Part shown: piece after piece, positions 22,867 to 35,254 of the stretch
Position numbering within the stretch: the stretch's first letter is position 1
Layout: each line of letters starts with the position of its first letter
DNA from: Pegoplata infirma
Taxonomy: Eukaryota > Arthropoda > Insecta > Diptera > Anthomyiidae
Length of the DNA stretch: 64,000 bases
Direction of reading: 5' to 3'
NCBI GenBank assembly: GCA_963921195.1
Contig: OY992536.1
Location: 321,301,038-321,365,037, forward strand
Notes under the pieces: model-generated
What the model was told of the DNA's origin: nothing
Database searches by the model: none
What the model saw: only the letters and a program-made list of their open reading frames with translations
Made by a program: the position numbers and the translations under genes

Positions 22867-22942
22867 AAGAGATGGAAATTTAAAAGTTTTTTCGAATATT
22901 TTTGGCGGAACAAAATAATGCATTTATCATTTGATTTGGTCA

Positions 22943-23170
22943 CTATCTTCTGAACTTGTCATTGATAAAATAACATTCGGGGCTATTCCTGTTGTCATAA
23001 ACGCGTTTAAAACGCGACGAAGGTAATTTTTGGTATTCCTGATAACGTTGGAGATGATACAGACGAAAAACATATGTTTTTTCGTCATCGTCGACATTCG
23101 ACGTATTCCTCAATTCGTCTTCGACGCCAGATTCATACATTTTTGTTCGACATCTTTTTTGGCGCGTTTT
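22943..23170 (-). other. Unidentified coding-like frame inside the hAT element
   Basis: An open frame with TRQKRCRTKMYESGVEDE near its start and ending YFINDKFRR. It has a more balanced base composition than its surroundings and a basic N-terminus. It lies upstream, on the same strand, of the hATC remnant, so it may be a relic of the same transposase or captured sequence. I do not recognise it. Confidence 0.3.
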
Positions 23171-24421
23171 TATAGAAAATTGTGTTTTTTTAAACTAAAT
23201 CATTAAAACTAATAGAATTTTCTTTTAAATATCAACTAAGTGTTTTATTTTTGTATAAATTATGTAATAAAATTGTCTCCGGCAGAATAAAAACCATGAA
23301 AATGCAAACTGCATTTGTTCCCGGACTGTGCCACACAAGGACGGATTTTTGTTTATGGCGATTTTTTGTTAAATTTCTGAAGTTTAAAATATTTATTCTT
23401 TATTTTTTAATTATATATATTATAGTAAGATTGAAAATAAATATAAAATATGACCCGCAATATAATTTTAATTAATTTACAATTCATGTTATTTTATATG
23501 TTTTGTTGTTTTTTTGTGTTTTGCTAGTGATGACAAAAATTAATCGATATTCCTTCACCGATACCACTGAAGTATTGTAGAATGTGGTGAAACTCGGTCG
23601 TCGAAAGTGAAACTCATTCGACGTCGAAGTGATGCGCGTATTTAGAAATAAGGATGATTAACTCTAAGATCCTGTCGAAGTTCAAAATTAAGTACCTAAA
23701 TGTATACACATTTACTGCAGAAAATAAACCCATTTTGAGCCATATGAGAAAATCTGTCTTGACAGAAAAATCTGCTGGTTTTAGCTGAAAAATCTGCTGA
23801 TTTTAGCTGAAAGATTTGGTAATTTTACCAGAAAAATCAGCTGAGTTCAGCAGAAAAATCTGCTGACTTCAGGTCAACAATCTAAATATCTAACATGTAT
23901 TTTATTTATGCAAAAAAGACTTAGCGATTGTATTTTTTTTTTTTAAGAAAATTTTTTAATTTTTTTTTCAAACATTTTTTGACTGATTTCTACGTTTAAC
24001 TATCTGACGCCTTAAAAAGCGGGAATTTGGAATCCAGCGTGGAACGCGGGAACGTTGACATAAAGCGGGATAATCCCGCCAAATGCGGGACTTCAAAAAG
24101 CGTCAAAATGGCATCATTGATAGGAAATAAATTTCGAAAAATGTGCTCATTTAAAAACAATTGCGAAAAAATTATAACAAATTTTTTTTTACAAAATTTT
24201 GAATTTTTACTTAAATATTACAAAATATCACTAAATAATGCCATTATTGCAAAAATATGCAAATATATGCATTTTTACCGAAATATGCAAAAATATGCAC
24301 CAACAAATCAATGCCATTTTAATGCAAATTTGTTGATTCGAAAAGATATCTCATTAACAATGTTCTCAGACTAACGAGAAAAAACATGCATTTGCATGAA
24401 GTTCCAGTCTCTGCTTATTAC

Positions 24422-25253
24422 TATCAAAAAACAATTTAATAAAAAAAGCTGTATAGGAAATTTTCCAAGCTTTAATTTAAGCTTGATAGCGTCCAGATAG
24501 AGCAAATATTAAACAAGATACGAGGGTCGCGCTGGAAAATGAAATTTTTTGTAGACGTTTTTTAAAAAAATTTTAAAAAATATTTTTAAATTGATTTTTT
24601 TTAAGTCCAAACATTAAAAATTTAAAAAATAGTGCAATAGTTTAAATTTTCTTATCTTCTTATTTTTCCAACGACCCAAACAAAAATCAAAGTTGTTTAA
24701 ATGCAGTATTTTTTGACCTCCAACTCTTTTGACCACCAATTTTTTGTAAACAAAGAAAATATTTTTATTAATTTAATAACATCTAACAAGGGAAGTCTTC
24801 CTAGTGTCACCCGCGGATCTTTATGGAATTGGTTTTATTTTGTAGAGTAGAAAAAATAAAGGGACACGAATTTTTTTTAGCGGTCAAAATTCATATTTAG
24901 GTACCCCCTAGGAGGGGGGAACAAGGCCATTTTTCAGTTTTTTTTGTTTATCTCCTATATTATGCAAAGAAACCTAGTCATATTACATACCAAATGAAAG
25001 TTCTTTGGAAAACCTATCTACGTGTGCTAATGTCCAAACATGCACAACTTTTCGTCATATTGAGTAAAATACCAAAATTTTAGGAAATTTTTGTTAATAA
25101 GTCGAAAAATATTAACTACTTTGATCCACGAGATAGGTATTTTTAAGTTTGGGCCGAAAAAAAAATACGTGTCGAATTAATTTTCGTTCTTAACAACATA
25201 TCCAAATTTCATGAAGATCGGAGGGTGACACCTTGTAAGTGTATAGTAATGAG
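24422..25253. repeat. Left arm and loop of the Tc1-like foldback
   Basis: The left arm (to about 24720) pairs with 25850-26110. The loop (about 24760-25245) is unique AT-rich sequence containing GGGTGACA/GTGTCACCC blocks and no frame of note. Confidence 0.6.
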
Positions 25254-25815
25254 TAGGGATGAGATTTCCATGCAAATGCATGTTTTTTGTCGATAGTCTA
25301 AAAACGATATGGACCTATTATCTTTTCGAATCAAGAAGTTTGCGTTAAAATGGCATCGATTTGTTTTTGCATATTTTTGCATATTTTGGTGAAAATGCAT
25401 ATTTTAGCTTTAAATGCATATTTTGTGCATATTTCCAACTTAAAAGTGCATATTTTTGCATATTTTGGCTTAAACTAGCAAAAACACATATTGAAATTTA
25501 TTTATTTCAAAAACTATTTTAAATTTTAAAAATTTATTTTAAAAATAAGAAAAAATATTTTTTTTCTTTTTATTTTTTTTATAGATATTCCTAATTTCTA
25601 AAAAAAACGTATATAAAGTTTTAAATGGTACTATATATTTAAACAAGGCGTTATTTTTTACTTTTTAAGAAGTTTTTCCTATAAAAACAAGATTTTCATT
25701 GCACACATTTTTTTTTTTAGTGCATATTTTTCGGTTAAGTGCATATTTTGAATTTTTTAGCGCATATTTTAATCACATATTTTTGATTTTTTAGTGCATG
25801 AAAATCTCATCCCTA
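25254..25815. mobile_element. hAT-type MITE with GCATATTTT repeats (562 bp)
   Basis: Ends TAGGGATGAGATTTCCATGC and the inverse of TAGGGATGAGATTTTCATGC, with a perfect 8-bp duplication GTAATGAG (25246-25253, 25816-25823) fitting nTnnnnAn. Same family as 10919-11450. Confidence 0.88.
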
Positions 25816-26222
25816 GTAATGAGATAAACAAAAAATTGCTAAACACAAAAATTTTAGGTCAAAAATATGCATATTTTTTTACTGCATTTAAAAAATTTTG
25901 ATTTTTGTTTCGGTCGTTGCGAAAATAAGTTGATAACTGAATTTAAACTATTATAAATTTTTTTAAATTTGTAATGTTCGGACTTAAAAAAAATATTTTT
26001 TAAAACACTTCTACAAATAATTTCATTTTCCAGCGCGACCCTCAATTTGCTCAATCTGGTCGCTATCAAGCTTAAATTAAAGCTTAGAAAATTTCCTATA
26101 TGGCATTGTTTTAAAAAATAGTCGATTCATAATAATAATTTATTCATAATTTATGGTCCACTTTATCGTTAATGAATTAAATCTACTTTAGACCTGTACA
26201 CTTTCTTTTGACGCTCACTGTA

Positions 26223-26748
26223 AGTAAGGTTCTGTCTCTGGCATATAAAAAAGGAAAAAAAACCTTTACATATGCAAGTAGTTCCTTGTTAATATGTAGC
26301 ACGTGTATTTATAGTTTTTTTTTTTATTTATTTTTTTTTTTGCAGTTTGTAGTTCATTTTCAACTTGTTTATATTAAATTTGTACTTAACAGCCCCAGTA
26401 TGAGCTGTTAAAGACAAAATTAAAAACAAAAAATTAAAAAAAAAAAAACAATAGACAAGAGATTATAACTTTTTTTTCGTAAATTCTTAAACAATACATG
26501 CAACGTCCTTGTAGATAATATTCATAAACAAAAATATTTAACAAGGAATGTTAAATTGTACTCACGTTCGTTCATATTTACAAATATTGTTAGGGCAACT
26601 AGGGAAAGTTAAATATTTGCCCATTTTGTTATACGATAAATTGAATATTACTTACTGACCCTATTCTGGGTGAGTAAATAAAAAAGTAAACAATATCAAG
26701 TTGAAAGTTTGATTTAAAATAATACCTTTTACTGTGTTTACATTTTTA
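26223..26748. other. Original 5' flank of gene 1, now beyond the Tc1-like element
   Basis: Without the insertion this would lie directly upstream of the gene 1 ATG. It contains CACGTG (about 26299) and a minus-strand TTTTTTATATGCC that could be a TATA box, but no promoter can be asserted. Confidence 0.3.
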
Positions 26749-27534
26749 CACACAGAGAAGAGATATAATTGTGGCAATCATAATTTAAGAGCGTCATATT
26801 ATGATTGAAAATTTTATCAAAACTTGTTTGTAGCAACCATAAAACGTTGCAGCAATCATGTTATGATTATAAATATTCGGAAAATTATAATTTGGGACTA
26901 TAATATGATTGCAACAAAAATGTTATGATTTCATTGATATAAACATATTATAATACAATTTTGTACCATAATATCCCAGTCAGAAATTGCCAACCGTACC
27001 AAAAATTTTGTGTTGGTACAATATCGGGCTAGCCAAAAATACAACATTGTATAATGTAAAACAGTTTTACTAAAAATATTGTGTTGGCACAACTTTGTGT
27101 TTACATAAAACACTACACTATAGATTATAATTTAAAAGTTTAACATTTTTATTTTTTTAAAAAGTTTTCGATTTACATAGACCTCAACTCTTTAATCTAA
27201 TTGAACACTTAAGTAGTTGATTTTTCAACCAATTTGTACAAAATGGTAACTAAAAAGCACGACATCGAGATTTTCAATACATCCTTAAGCAAAAGTTAAA
27301 TCCAATGTCGTAAATTTGTAAAATCAATGTTAACCCAACGTTAAAACAAAAGTCGAGCTATCGTTGGCCACTGTTATCATTTCAACGTCGGAATGACGTC
27401 GTAGACTTAGAAACGGGTATGATTCGCCAACGTTGGTACCGTCGCCGCCAACTTCATTCCAACGTTGGCCCGTTTGTATTTTTCTGACTGGGATGATACT
27501 ATTAAATTATGGTTGCATATCTCTTCTCTGAGTG
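26749..27534. mobile_element. TIR element with CACACAGAGAAGAGATAT ends, carrying a nested element
   Basis: Left CACACAGAGAAGAGATATAA and right inverse of ATATCTCTTCTCTGAGTG are matched, with ATAATTTAA-type palindromes inside. TA is present at the left, TC at the right. A second TIR element sits within. Confidence 0.7.
26975..27492. mobile_element. Nested TIR element with CCCAGTCAGAAA ends
   Basis: CCCAGTCAGAAATTGCCAAC at the left and CGTTTG..TTTTTCTGACTGGG at the right, with several internal CCAACGTTGG-like palindromes. No coding sequence. It splits the host element's AT-rich centre. Confidence 0.65.
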
Positions 27535-28105
27535 TCAGCAATGCACTGCATTGTGTCCAGACCCAGTTGGCTCGAGACCCTGTTGAGTCCTTTCAGGGTC
27601 AATATAGATTTTGATCAACATTTTTGTCCGTTTCGCTCTACCTTGCTTTGTTTTTGAGATACGAAAATTAGGGCCTTATAGAGTCTTTGGAATCTTATAA
27701 CCTGGATAACTAAGAAACTGTTACGCGAAAGGCTTTCTAGTATTTTGCGGAATTGTTCTACGAGTCAAAAGCTACAAAAATTCCGTCGGGCTTTTTCTGG
27801 TGTCGGCAGTATTTACCGAGATATGTGCCTTTATAAAATCTCGGGAATGTGAAATTTTTCATCCGAAATTAGAGTATTGAGACTCCGACAGATATGTAGA
27901 GTTACATATTCCATATTTATCGTTATAGTACATTCTTTAAAAATTTTATCCGTTTCGCTCTATTTCGCTTAGTTTTCGAGATATCGCCATTTCGAATTTT
28001 TAACTAAATTCTTAGAAGTTATCAACTAAATTCTAAGATGTAGACTTCCTCAATTCTGAGAAGAGAAATACGATGAAGTTAGTTTTAGTAAATTTTAATT
28101 GTGTA
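27535..28105. repeat. Two diverged ~318-bp units with a CCGTTTCGCTCTA core
   Basis: CCGTTTCGCTCTACCTTGCT (about 27629) and CCGTTTCGCTCTATTTCGCT (about 27949) head similar downstream text (GTTTTTGAGATA and GTTTTCGAGATA). Non-coding. Confidence 0.45.
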
Positions 28106-28111
28106 TGCACA

Positions 28112-30200
28112 TTAAGGGTGTTCTTAACAGTAAGGAAAAAATTTAAAATGTCTTAATTGCTTGGCACTGGGCAGAATTTTGTTCCTTTGTACTAAAAACT
28201 TAATAATAAAAAATTTGGAGTTAATCCGATAACTTTAAGTGGACGCGGAAACGAATTGAAGTTTGAATAACGGATTACAAGGGGAAAAAATTACTTTTTA
28301 CTCATTTTCTCAATTTTTTCGATATTTTAAGTTAAGTTTGAATTCAAATGGTTACAGAATTGTGATGTGGAGTACATAACCTTTGTAATAAGGCAATAAA
28401 AATTAAATTCGGTTAAAAATCAGCCAAGTTATTACAACTGCCCCACGCAACTAGCGTGTGGCAGACCACCTGATCAAAGATTTCGAGTTCAATTTTTGAA
28501 ATTGATTGAAATTATCTACTATAGCAACATTTTTTTATTCTTTACTTGCCAATGTACTAAGGTGATAGGTATTTTTCATATTGTGTTATGCTAACTTGTT
28601 TTTAATAAATGGTAAAAAGGTCTAAATTTTTCAACCCTGTTTTCAAATCTCCAATTTTTAATTTTATTTTTTTTTGCCAAATAAAATTTAAAAAATCGAC
28701 CATTGGACCATAGGATTTTGTTAAGCACATATAAGGGAATAAAAATACCAAAATGTGTAGACTTTCCATTTTTCATTCGGCTAGTTTAGCGATTTTATTT
28801 CGGCTGATTTCGAGAAAATAGTGATTTTGGTAACTTTTTTAGCGTTTAGTTAATTTTTTTATTTTTTTTTTAACAAACTTCATATGTTTTCTACCAAATT
28901 ACTTCAGAATAATATAGAATACGCAATTTCTTTAATCAGGGCAAAATTGATATATAAAAAATTGACCCAGTTAAAGGTCAAAGGTCAAATTTGAGAACAA
29001 TTTGAATTTTTAAAGATTAAAAATTTTTTTGAGCGGATATTTACGAAACTCCTTGATGTTGTTATTTTAATATGACTAAACATAAATGGTTTATTATTAA
29101 AATTCGGAAAATTAACCCATAAGTGCTATTGGGGTCTATATTTTTTTTATTTAATGGAGAAAATATAAGTATATTATTTCATAGGGTCATATAGACCCCA
29201 ACAGCACTTAAGGGTTAATGTTCTGAATTTTTATAAGCCATTAATTTTTAAATGTTATTAAAATAACATTTAGGAGTTTCATTAATATACGCTCGAAAAA
29301 TCTGTAAATCTTTTAAAATTCAAATTCTTCTAAAATTTGACCTTTGACCTTTAACTGGGTCAATTTCTCATATCTCAATTTTGCCCTGATTAAAGGAATT
29401 GAAGTATTCTATATTATTCTGTAGTAATTCGGTAGAAAACATATAAAGTTTGTGAAAAAAAATAAAAAAAATTAACTAAAAGCTAAAAAAGTTACCAAAA
29501 TCACTATTATCTCGAAGTCCGCCGAATTAAAATCGCAAAACTAGACGAATGAAAAAAGGAATGTCTACAATTTTTGTAATTTTTTTCCCTTATATGTGCT
29601 TAACAAAATCCTATGGTCCAATGGTCGATTTCTTAAATTTTATATGCCTAAAAAAATTAAAATTTTAAATTGGAGATTTGAAAACAGGGCTGGAAAATTT
29701 AGACCTTTTTACTATTAATTAAAAACAAGTTAGCATAACACAATATGAAAAATACTTTTTACCTTAGTACATTGGCAAGTAAAGAATAGAAAAATGTTGC
29801 TATAGTAGACAATTTCAATCAATTTCAAAAATTGAACTCGAAATCTTTGATCAAGTGGTCTGCCACACTTTAGTTGCCTGGGGCAGTTGTAATAACTTGG
29901 CTAATTTTTAACCAATTTTAGTTTTTATTGCCTTATTATAAAGGTTATGAACTCCACATCACAATTCTGTAACCATTTGAGTTCAAACTTAACTTAAAAT
30001 ATCGAAAAAATTTAAAAAATGAGCAAAAAGTCATTTTTTCCCCTTGTAATCCGTTATTCAAACTTCGGGTCGTTTCCGCGTCCACTAAAAGTAATCGGAT
30101 TAACTCCAAATTTTTTATTATTAAGTTTTTAGTACAAAGGAACAAAATTCTGCCCAGTGCAACACAAAAATCCGAAATAAAAAAATAAGAACACCCTTAA
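28112..30200. mobile_element. 2.1-kb foldback element with TTAAGGGTGTTCTTA ends
   Basis: Ends are mirror copies and are flanked by TGCACA on both sides (28106-28111, 30201-30206). The arms, about 1 kb each, are near-complete inverse copies around a short centre at about 29120-29220. TTAA at the very ends could alternatively be the duplication (piggyBac/Kolobok style). No gene inside. Confidence 0.8.
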
Positions 30201-30206
30201 TGCACA

Positions 30207-31044
30207 TGTTTTTAAGAAATATATTTTAAAAATAACGATATGTTACTTAGGGTCGAACCAGAATCAAATTGCGTAGCGCAAGACTTAAAAAAAACAAAAA
30301 CAAACACATCAAATTTTAAATTTTTACTTCCGTTTGATTTAGGTATCTCACATTTAAATATTAGAAACGAAAAATTATTGGGCATTACGCCTTACGCGAC
30401 GTAATTTGATTCAGCTTGGACGCTTATATTTGGTGAAAATTTCTTTAGCAGTAAAAATTTTGTTCCTTATATAAAAGAACTACATTTAAAGTAAAATATG
30501 AACTACTTAGAAGTAAATGAACTAAACTTTTTTCCATAAAGTTAAGAAAATTTCTCATTTTTTTAATAAATTTAACTAAATTTTAGGAAAATTCATAAAC
30601 TATTTTTAAAGAAATTTTTTCCTAAATTTTGTTATGTCTTTTTTTCAGTGTATAAAACTCATATGTCACCTCTGGGAGAAAATCTCACAAGCCATGGTAC
30701 ATCACTTTTGAAATGTGCTTGAAATTTTCGGGACTAAAACACAAAAAAAATTTTTTCGGGACTTAAATTTTTCTGCATTTTTTCGGAACTTAGAAAATAT
30801 TTAATTTTTTCTTTCATAAAATCATTTTTAATTTAATTTTTTACTGCAAAACGAAAAATTGTCAAAAATTTTTGTGTCCGACACTTTTGGGAATCTTTTT
30901 GGTACTAACGAAATTCTTCAAAATTTTTGTTTCTAAAATCGTTTTTAGTTTTTTTTATACCAAAACGCAAAAAACACCAAAAAAAGTTTATGACCTGAAC
31001 TTTCAATTTACGCCGCCCCCGCCCCAACTCCCCCTAAATGCATT
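30207..31044. other. AT-rich spacer with a short inverted repeat
   Basis: 30249-30422 holds an imperfect hairpin (CAGAATCAAATTGCGTAGCG against TTACGCGACGTAATTTGATT). Otherwise nothing recognised. Confidence 0.4.
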
Positions 31045-31283
31045 TTAAATACAATTTTTTAAGCATTTTATGACATTTTTTTCATGACTCTCGTAATCAT
31101 TTAGGCTAGAACCGTGGGTACACGTACAACTGGCGTTATCATTTATATATTGGGCCAATACAGTATTCTTCGTAAAACGGCTGTTTTGCCAACGTTTGTT
31201 GTCCAAAGTAGGCCTCACGGTACTTTTCTTTCTTTTTGGAATTTTTGTGGCAGGTTTCAAATCACAATATCTCGAAAACCCCT
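31045..31283 (-). other. Unidentified coding-like frame
   Basis: A minus-strand open frame ends at 31045. It contains KPATKIPKRKKSTVRPTLDN, then FTKNTVLAQYINDN and a Cys pair (SCTCTHGSS), and has balanced codons unlike the surrounding AT-rich text. There is no convincing ATG or splice acceptor, and it matches no family I know. It could be a terminal exon of an unseen gene, or a transposon relic. Confidence 0.3.
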
Positions 31284-31518
31284 CTACCGATTCAAGAATT
31301 TTTTTGATAATCGTACGCCTAAATAAATTTAAAAAATATAATTTTTATTTTGAAATTTTTCAAAAAAGTTTGGAAAAAATTTTCCAAAAATTCAAAACTT
31401 TAATAGAAGATTTAAAATGGTCGAATTTGACTCAAATTTTAGGAAGTGGAATTTTTAACAATATGTTTTTATATTTCTCACAAAATTACTTCAAACAGTG
31501 TTTTTTACAAAAAAAAAA

Positions 31519-32350
31519 AACAAGTAAAAAAATTACAATCGGTCAAAACCGACCATATAATACCCTATACCAGTGTTTCCCGGAAAATGGGTCCCAAGTT
31601 CAAACATGGACCGATAGGATCTATCTTTTTCCAAATCTTTAATAAGTGTTAAAAACACTCGAAAAGCTAATTTGAGCGAAATAAGCTTCTATTTGTTGCC
31701 AATGAAGCGCTTTAACTGAATATCGGGCGAAATTTTGTTATGGGGCCTAAGTCCAAAAATGGTCCCGTTATAAGCATTAGGTTATTAAAATAATAAAAAA
31801 AATAAAGTTAAAAACATACAAACAAAAATTTTAATAAAATATTTTCTATTTTTATGGAACTTGAGAGATTTATGTGAATATCGGGAAGGTGGTTTGTATG
31901 GGGGCTACAAGAAGAACTGGTCCGAAATTCGGAATGGTAGTTATTGAATACAAAACACGTTTACCTGACAAATTTCGAAAGGTTACCTATTATAATACGG
32001 TCATTAGAGTCAATTGAGCAAAATTAAAGCGGACCTTTGTATGGGGGCTAGGTCTAAACATGGACCGATTTAATCCAATTTCAATAGGCTTCGTCCTTGG
32101 GCCAAATGAAGCTTAAGTTTAAAATTTCAACCAAATCGGTTGATAATTGCGACCTATATCGTGTTTACAACGTTTACATGGACGGACGGACAGACAGACG
32201 GACGGACGGACATAGCTAGAATGACTTAAAAAGTTATTCTGAGTCGATCGGTATACTTAAGAGTGGGTCTAGGACCAATATTTCGGGAAGTTACAAACAT
32301 CAGCACAAAGTCATTATACCCTGTACCACAGAGTGATGTAGGGTATAAAA
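31519..32350. repeat. TATACCCT-family dispersed repeat
   Basis: Begins ACCGACCATATAATACCCTA and ends ATGTAGGGTATAAAA. It contains GGACGGACAGACAGACGG and CTAGGACCAATATTTCGG. Closely similar to 43476-44470. Confidence 0.7.
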
Positions 32351-32375
32351 ATGTTAAACAAAAAACAATTTTTAC

Positions 32376-32510
32376 GGCGTTCACACTTGCTGTTTTGAAG
32401 TGTTTAAGAGTGAGATGTTAAAAAAAGTCTTTGTTCCGTGTCCATTACGTTTTTATTCTGTTACTGGTGTTTTGTAGAACAACTTGTTTAAGGTCGCAAG
32501 TGTGAACGCC
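32376..32510. repeat. Short hairpin MITE with GGCGTTCACACTTGC ends (135 bp)
   Basis: GGCGTTCACACTTGCTGTTT faces its inverse ending GCAAGTGTGAACGCC. Compact and AT-rich inside. Confidence 0.75.
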
Positions 32511-32679
32511 ATATTACACTCAAAATATTTAGAATAAAAAAAATAAGTTTTAAGAGTACATTTTTTGAGTGTAAAATTTTTTGTGTAGAATCTGTTTTTG
32601 AGTGTATTATTTTAAAAGACTAAAATGCTGTTTTAAGTATTTTTGTGGAGATTAAAAAAAATAATGTAAGAGACAAAAA

Positions 32680-32885
32680 AGTTGAAAGAAAGTATGAAGT
32701 GAGGTTGTGATTGCTAGAAATAGAATTGTAGTGTTGGAAACTGTCAAAATTTATTCTGTAGAAACTATAAATATTCACATATATAAAAAACAGTTTTCAT
32801 TAACAAGACAAACCGACATTTAAAATCCTACTGATGATGACACTAACTGGGGTGCTTGAAACCGGTATGGGAAATACCAGAAATG
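32680..32885 (-). repeat. Dispersed repeat, uninterrupted copy
   Basis: Reverse complement of 61552-61645 plus 62576-62655, sharing TAAAATCCTACTGATGATGA-like and CTAGAAATAGAATT blocks. It gives the empty site for the insertion seen there. Confidence 0.7.
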
Positions 32886-33399
32886 TCTATAATTTTTAGA
32901 AATTCAATTTTTCTTCTGCATTTATTCAACTTGAACCCTTATTAAAAAAAATATTGTTTAAAATTCAAATTCCTTCAAAACCGCGAAACTCTAATGGCAC
33001 CAAAAATAAATTGAGAAGGGAATATATCTACTTTTTGGTATATTTAATTTTTAGGATGTATTAAACAAATAACATGCAAAAAATTGTTAGTTTTGGGAAT
33101 TTTGTTTAATAAAAAAGAATTCCTCAAAATATGTGGTACACAAAAATGTCCATAACTCATTAATTTTTAATCGATTTTTATATTTTTTGTAAACCATACT
33201 TTTTACAAAAATATAAATTTATGACAGTTCGCTGCCACGTGTAAAGTAGAACTGTCAAAGTTCATAGTATTAAAGATGATCGATAAATACACATTTGACT
33301 CATTTGTCACAATTTAGTCTCTCTCTTAGTTTTAAAGATAAATAGTTTTGGCGAATGTGCCTCATTGGCGAATCTCCCTCTTCACCCTACTTTAAGGTG

Positions 33400-33760
33400 C
33401 ATATGCTTTAAGGTATACATTCCATTATTTTTTACGTGTAAAAATCTGTCAAACTCCATATAAAAAAATAAATACTTTGGTAACCAGAATAAACTTCAAA
33501 TATTAAGTTTTAAAGACCATTGATTCAGAAGATCAAAAATAGTACCAAAGTACACTTTTTAACCTTCGTAGAATTGGAACTTTCTTAAAAGTACTTTCGT
33601 TAAAATATTTTTTTCTGCTAGAAGCTTCTACATTTCAAGTTTCTAAAACGATTATTTCAGTAGAAAGAAAAGGTACCAAAGTACAATTTTTATCCTTTCT
33701 ATCCCATTTAAAACTGAAATTTTAAAAGGTACCTACTTATTCCAGAAATTCATAATGCCG
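33400..33760 (-). repeat. ~165-bp satellite fragment
   Basis: Two to three units in the GTACCAAAGTACA orientation, as in 50630-53770. Confidence 0.6.
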
Positions 33761-34690
33761 GTATTCAAAGTATTATTTGCCTGGCAAGTGCCCCAGATTC
33801 TGAATACTTTAAATGTTATTCTAACTAATGCATTGCCAAAAAAAAAGTCTGTCTATCATATTCAATCGTAAATTTGTTTATCCATAATATTTTAAGGCAA
33901 TAACAAAAAACCAAGTTGATGTTCAGTAAACATGACAGAACTAAGGATTTGTTATTTCTAGCATAACATTTCTGACAAAGACAGCCATAAAAAATACATA
34001 CATACGTAAACAGACTACGACAATCTTTTAAATGTTGTAGTAGCATTAAAGTGGTTGGTAGTAGGCGAGTCCTTACACAACTTTTTTATGTTGAATATTT
34101 ATTTGGCCCACTTAATACTAGAAACAATTTGTAGAAATGAAAAACAAACAAATAACGCATATTGAAAGGTAAAGTATGTAATAGTACATCTAACACTCGA
34201 TTGACAGGGAGAATTATAAAACATTTTAAGAAATTTAATGGTGCGTAGTTGAGGGGTCATTATCGAGACCAACCCTTCAACATTTTTCGAAACAAACTTA
34301 CCCCTATCAACACTCCCTGATTGGGCTCCCACTCAAAACTACATTTTTGCTTCTAATTTAATTTCTATGTTTCAAAAAAGTGTTGGAGGGCAAAAATTAA
34401 TGGAGGTCAGTCTCACTAATGACCCCTCAAGGACACACCATTGGACAGGTATAAGCCGATTTAAATAAATAAATTTTTAAAAAAACAAAATGGGTGGGGA
34501 TTAAAGGGTTAAAGATAGAGGGTAGATGAGTTTTGAAAAAATAGTTGGATTACAAAAATATTGTGGGCCAGTCATACATTCGACTGCTTAAGGAGCACTT
34601 TTAGGGTAGTTAGAGCGGTTCGAGAAAATTTTAAAAAAATTAATTTTGTATGAAGGTAGATTGTTAGTTTATTTAAAAAAAGGTTTAGAG
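33761..34690. repeat. Spacer and degenerate foldback related to 17640-18120
   Basis: GAGGGGTCATTATCGAGACC (34250 region) faces CTCACTAATGACCCCTC (about 34430). Further right, GATAGAGGGTAGATG and GGTAGTTAGAGCGGTT repeat the pattern of 17870-17970. 33761-34210 shows nothing recognisable. Confidence 0.5.
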
Positions 34691-34802
34691 GTACACCCAA
34701 AAAAAAAACTTGGGTATTCAATACTAAAAATTTAACCAAATTTTAGTCCAAAAGGACCTAGTGCAGAAATTGGTAACCAATACAAAATTTTTTTACTAAA
34801 CT
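34691..34802 (-). repeat. Dispersed repeat split by the LTR element (left part)
   Basis: Inverse of 2941-3035. The other half, ending in a GATTTTTTTAGTGT terminus, continues at 43032-43155 after the LTR insertion. Confidence 0.65.
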
Positions 34803-35254
34803 TGTAACGTTGCAAATCAAACTCCGATTTACAACGTTCATATTTTCGTTAAATAGTGTATAAAACAGCATTGATCATATTAATTTTCTTATGATCAATC
34901 TTAACAGATTACACGTTTGTTTTAGTAGCAGTGTAAACACGCTGATCACGCCACTGTGTATCAACTACACATGTTTGGTTGTATGTACTACCCATAAAAT
35001 GTAGTTATTGTGTTTGTTTGTATGTAATTCAAATTACATACACAACACAATATGCGTTGTGCTAAGTTTACTTGATTTAAAATATCAATTTTGTAACCTT
35101 ACCCGTAAGAGTTCGCATTTAGTCTATTAAATTATACACATAAGTATTTTAGTTTGTGACTCAGTCGGGGTGGTTAAATTAAACTGCCAAAGGTTAATAC
35201 TTAATGTATTAACCTAACTTTTAGTAGCGATAAACTTCGGTTGGTCGTTCGATT

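Larger units (their letters stand above)
21887..24413 (-). mobile_element. Decayed hAT transposon (2.5 kb)
   Basis: Ends CAGAGACTGGAACTTCATGC at both sides in inverse, with a perfect 8-bp duplication CTTATTAC (21879-21886, 24414-24421) that fits nTnnnnAn. A remnant of the hAT dimerisation domain lies on the minus strand near the left end. The interior also carries a TA-rich inserted palindrome (22348-22866) and a piece of the CAGCAGAT MITE (23715-23875). Confidence 0.85.
21805..26220. mobile_element. Tc1/mariner-like foldback element with two nested hAT insertions
   Basis: Ends CAGTGGGCGTCCAAAGAAAG and the inverse of CTTTCTTTTGACGCTCACTG, each bounded by TA. The arms continue in inverse (CTAAAGTAGATGTAATTCGT, AAGCTTGATAGCG, GCGCTGGAAAATGAAAT). 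Removing the nested elements leaves about 1.3 kb without a transposase. It lies 19 bp upstream of the ATG of gene 1 exon 1 and so displaced that gene's 5' region by 4.4 kb. Confidence 0.8.
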
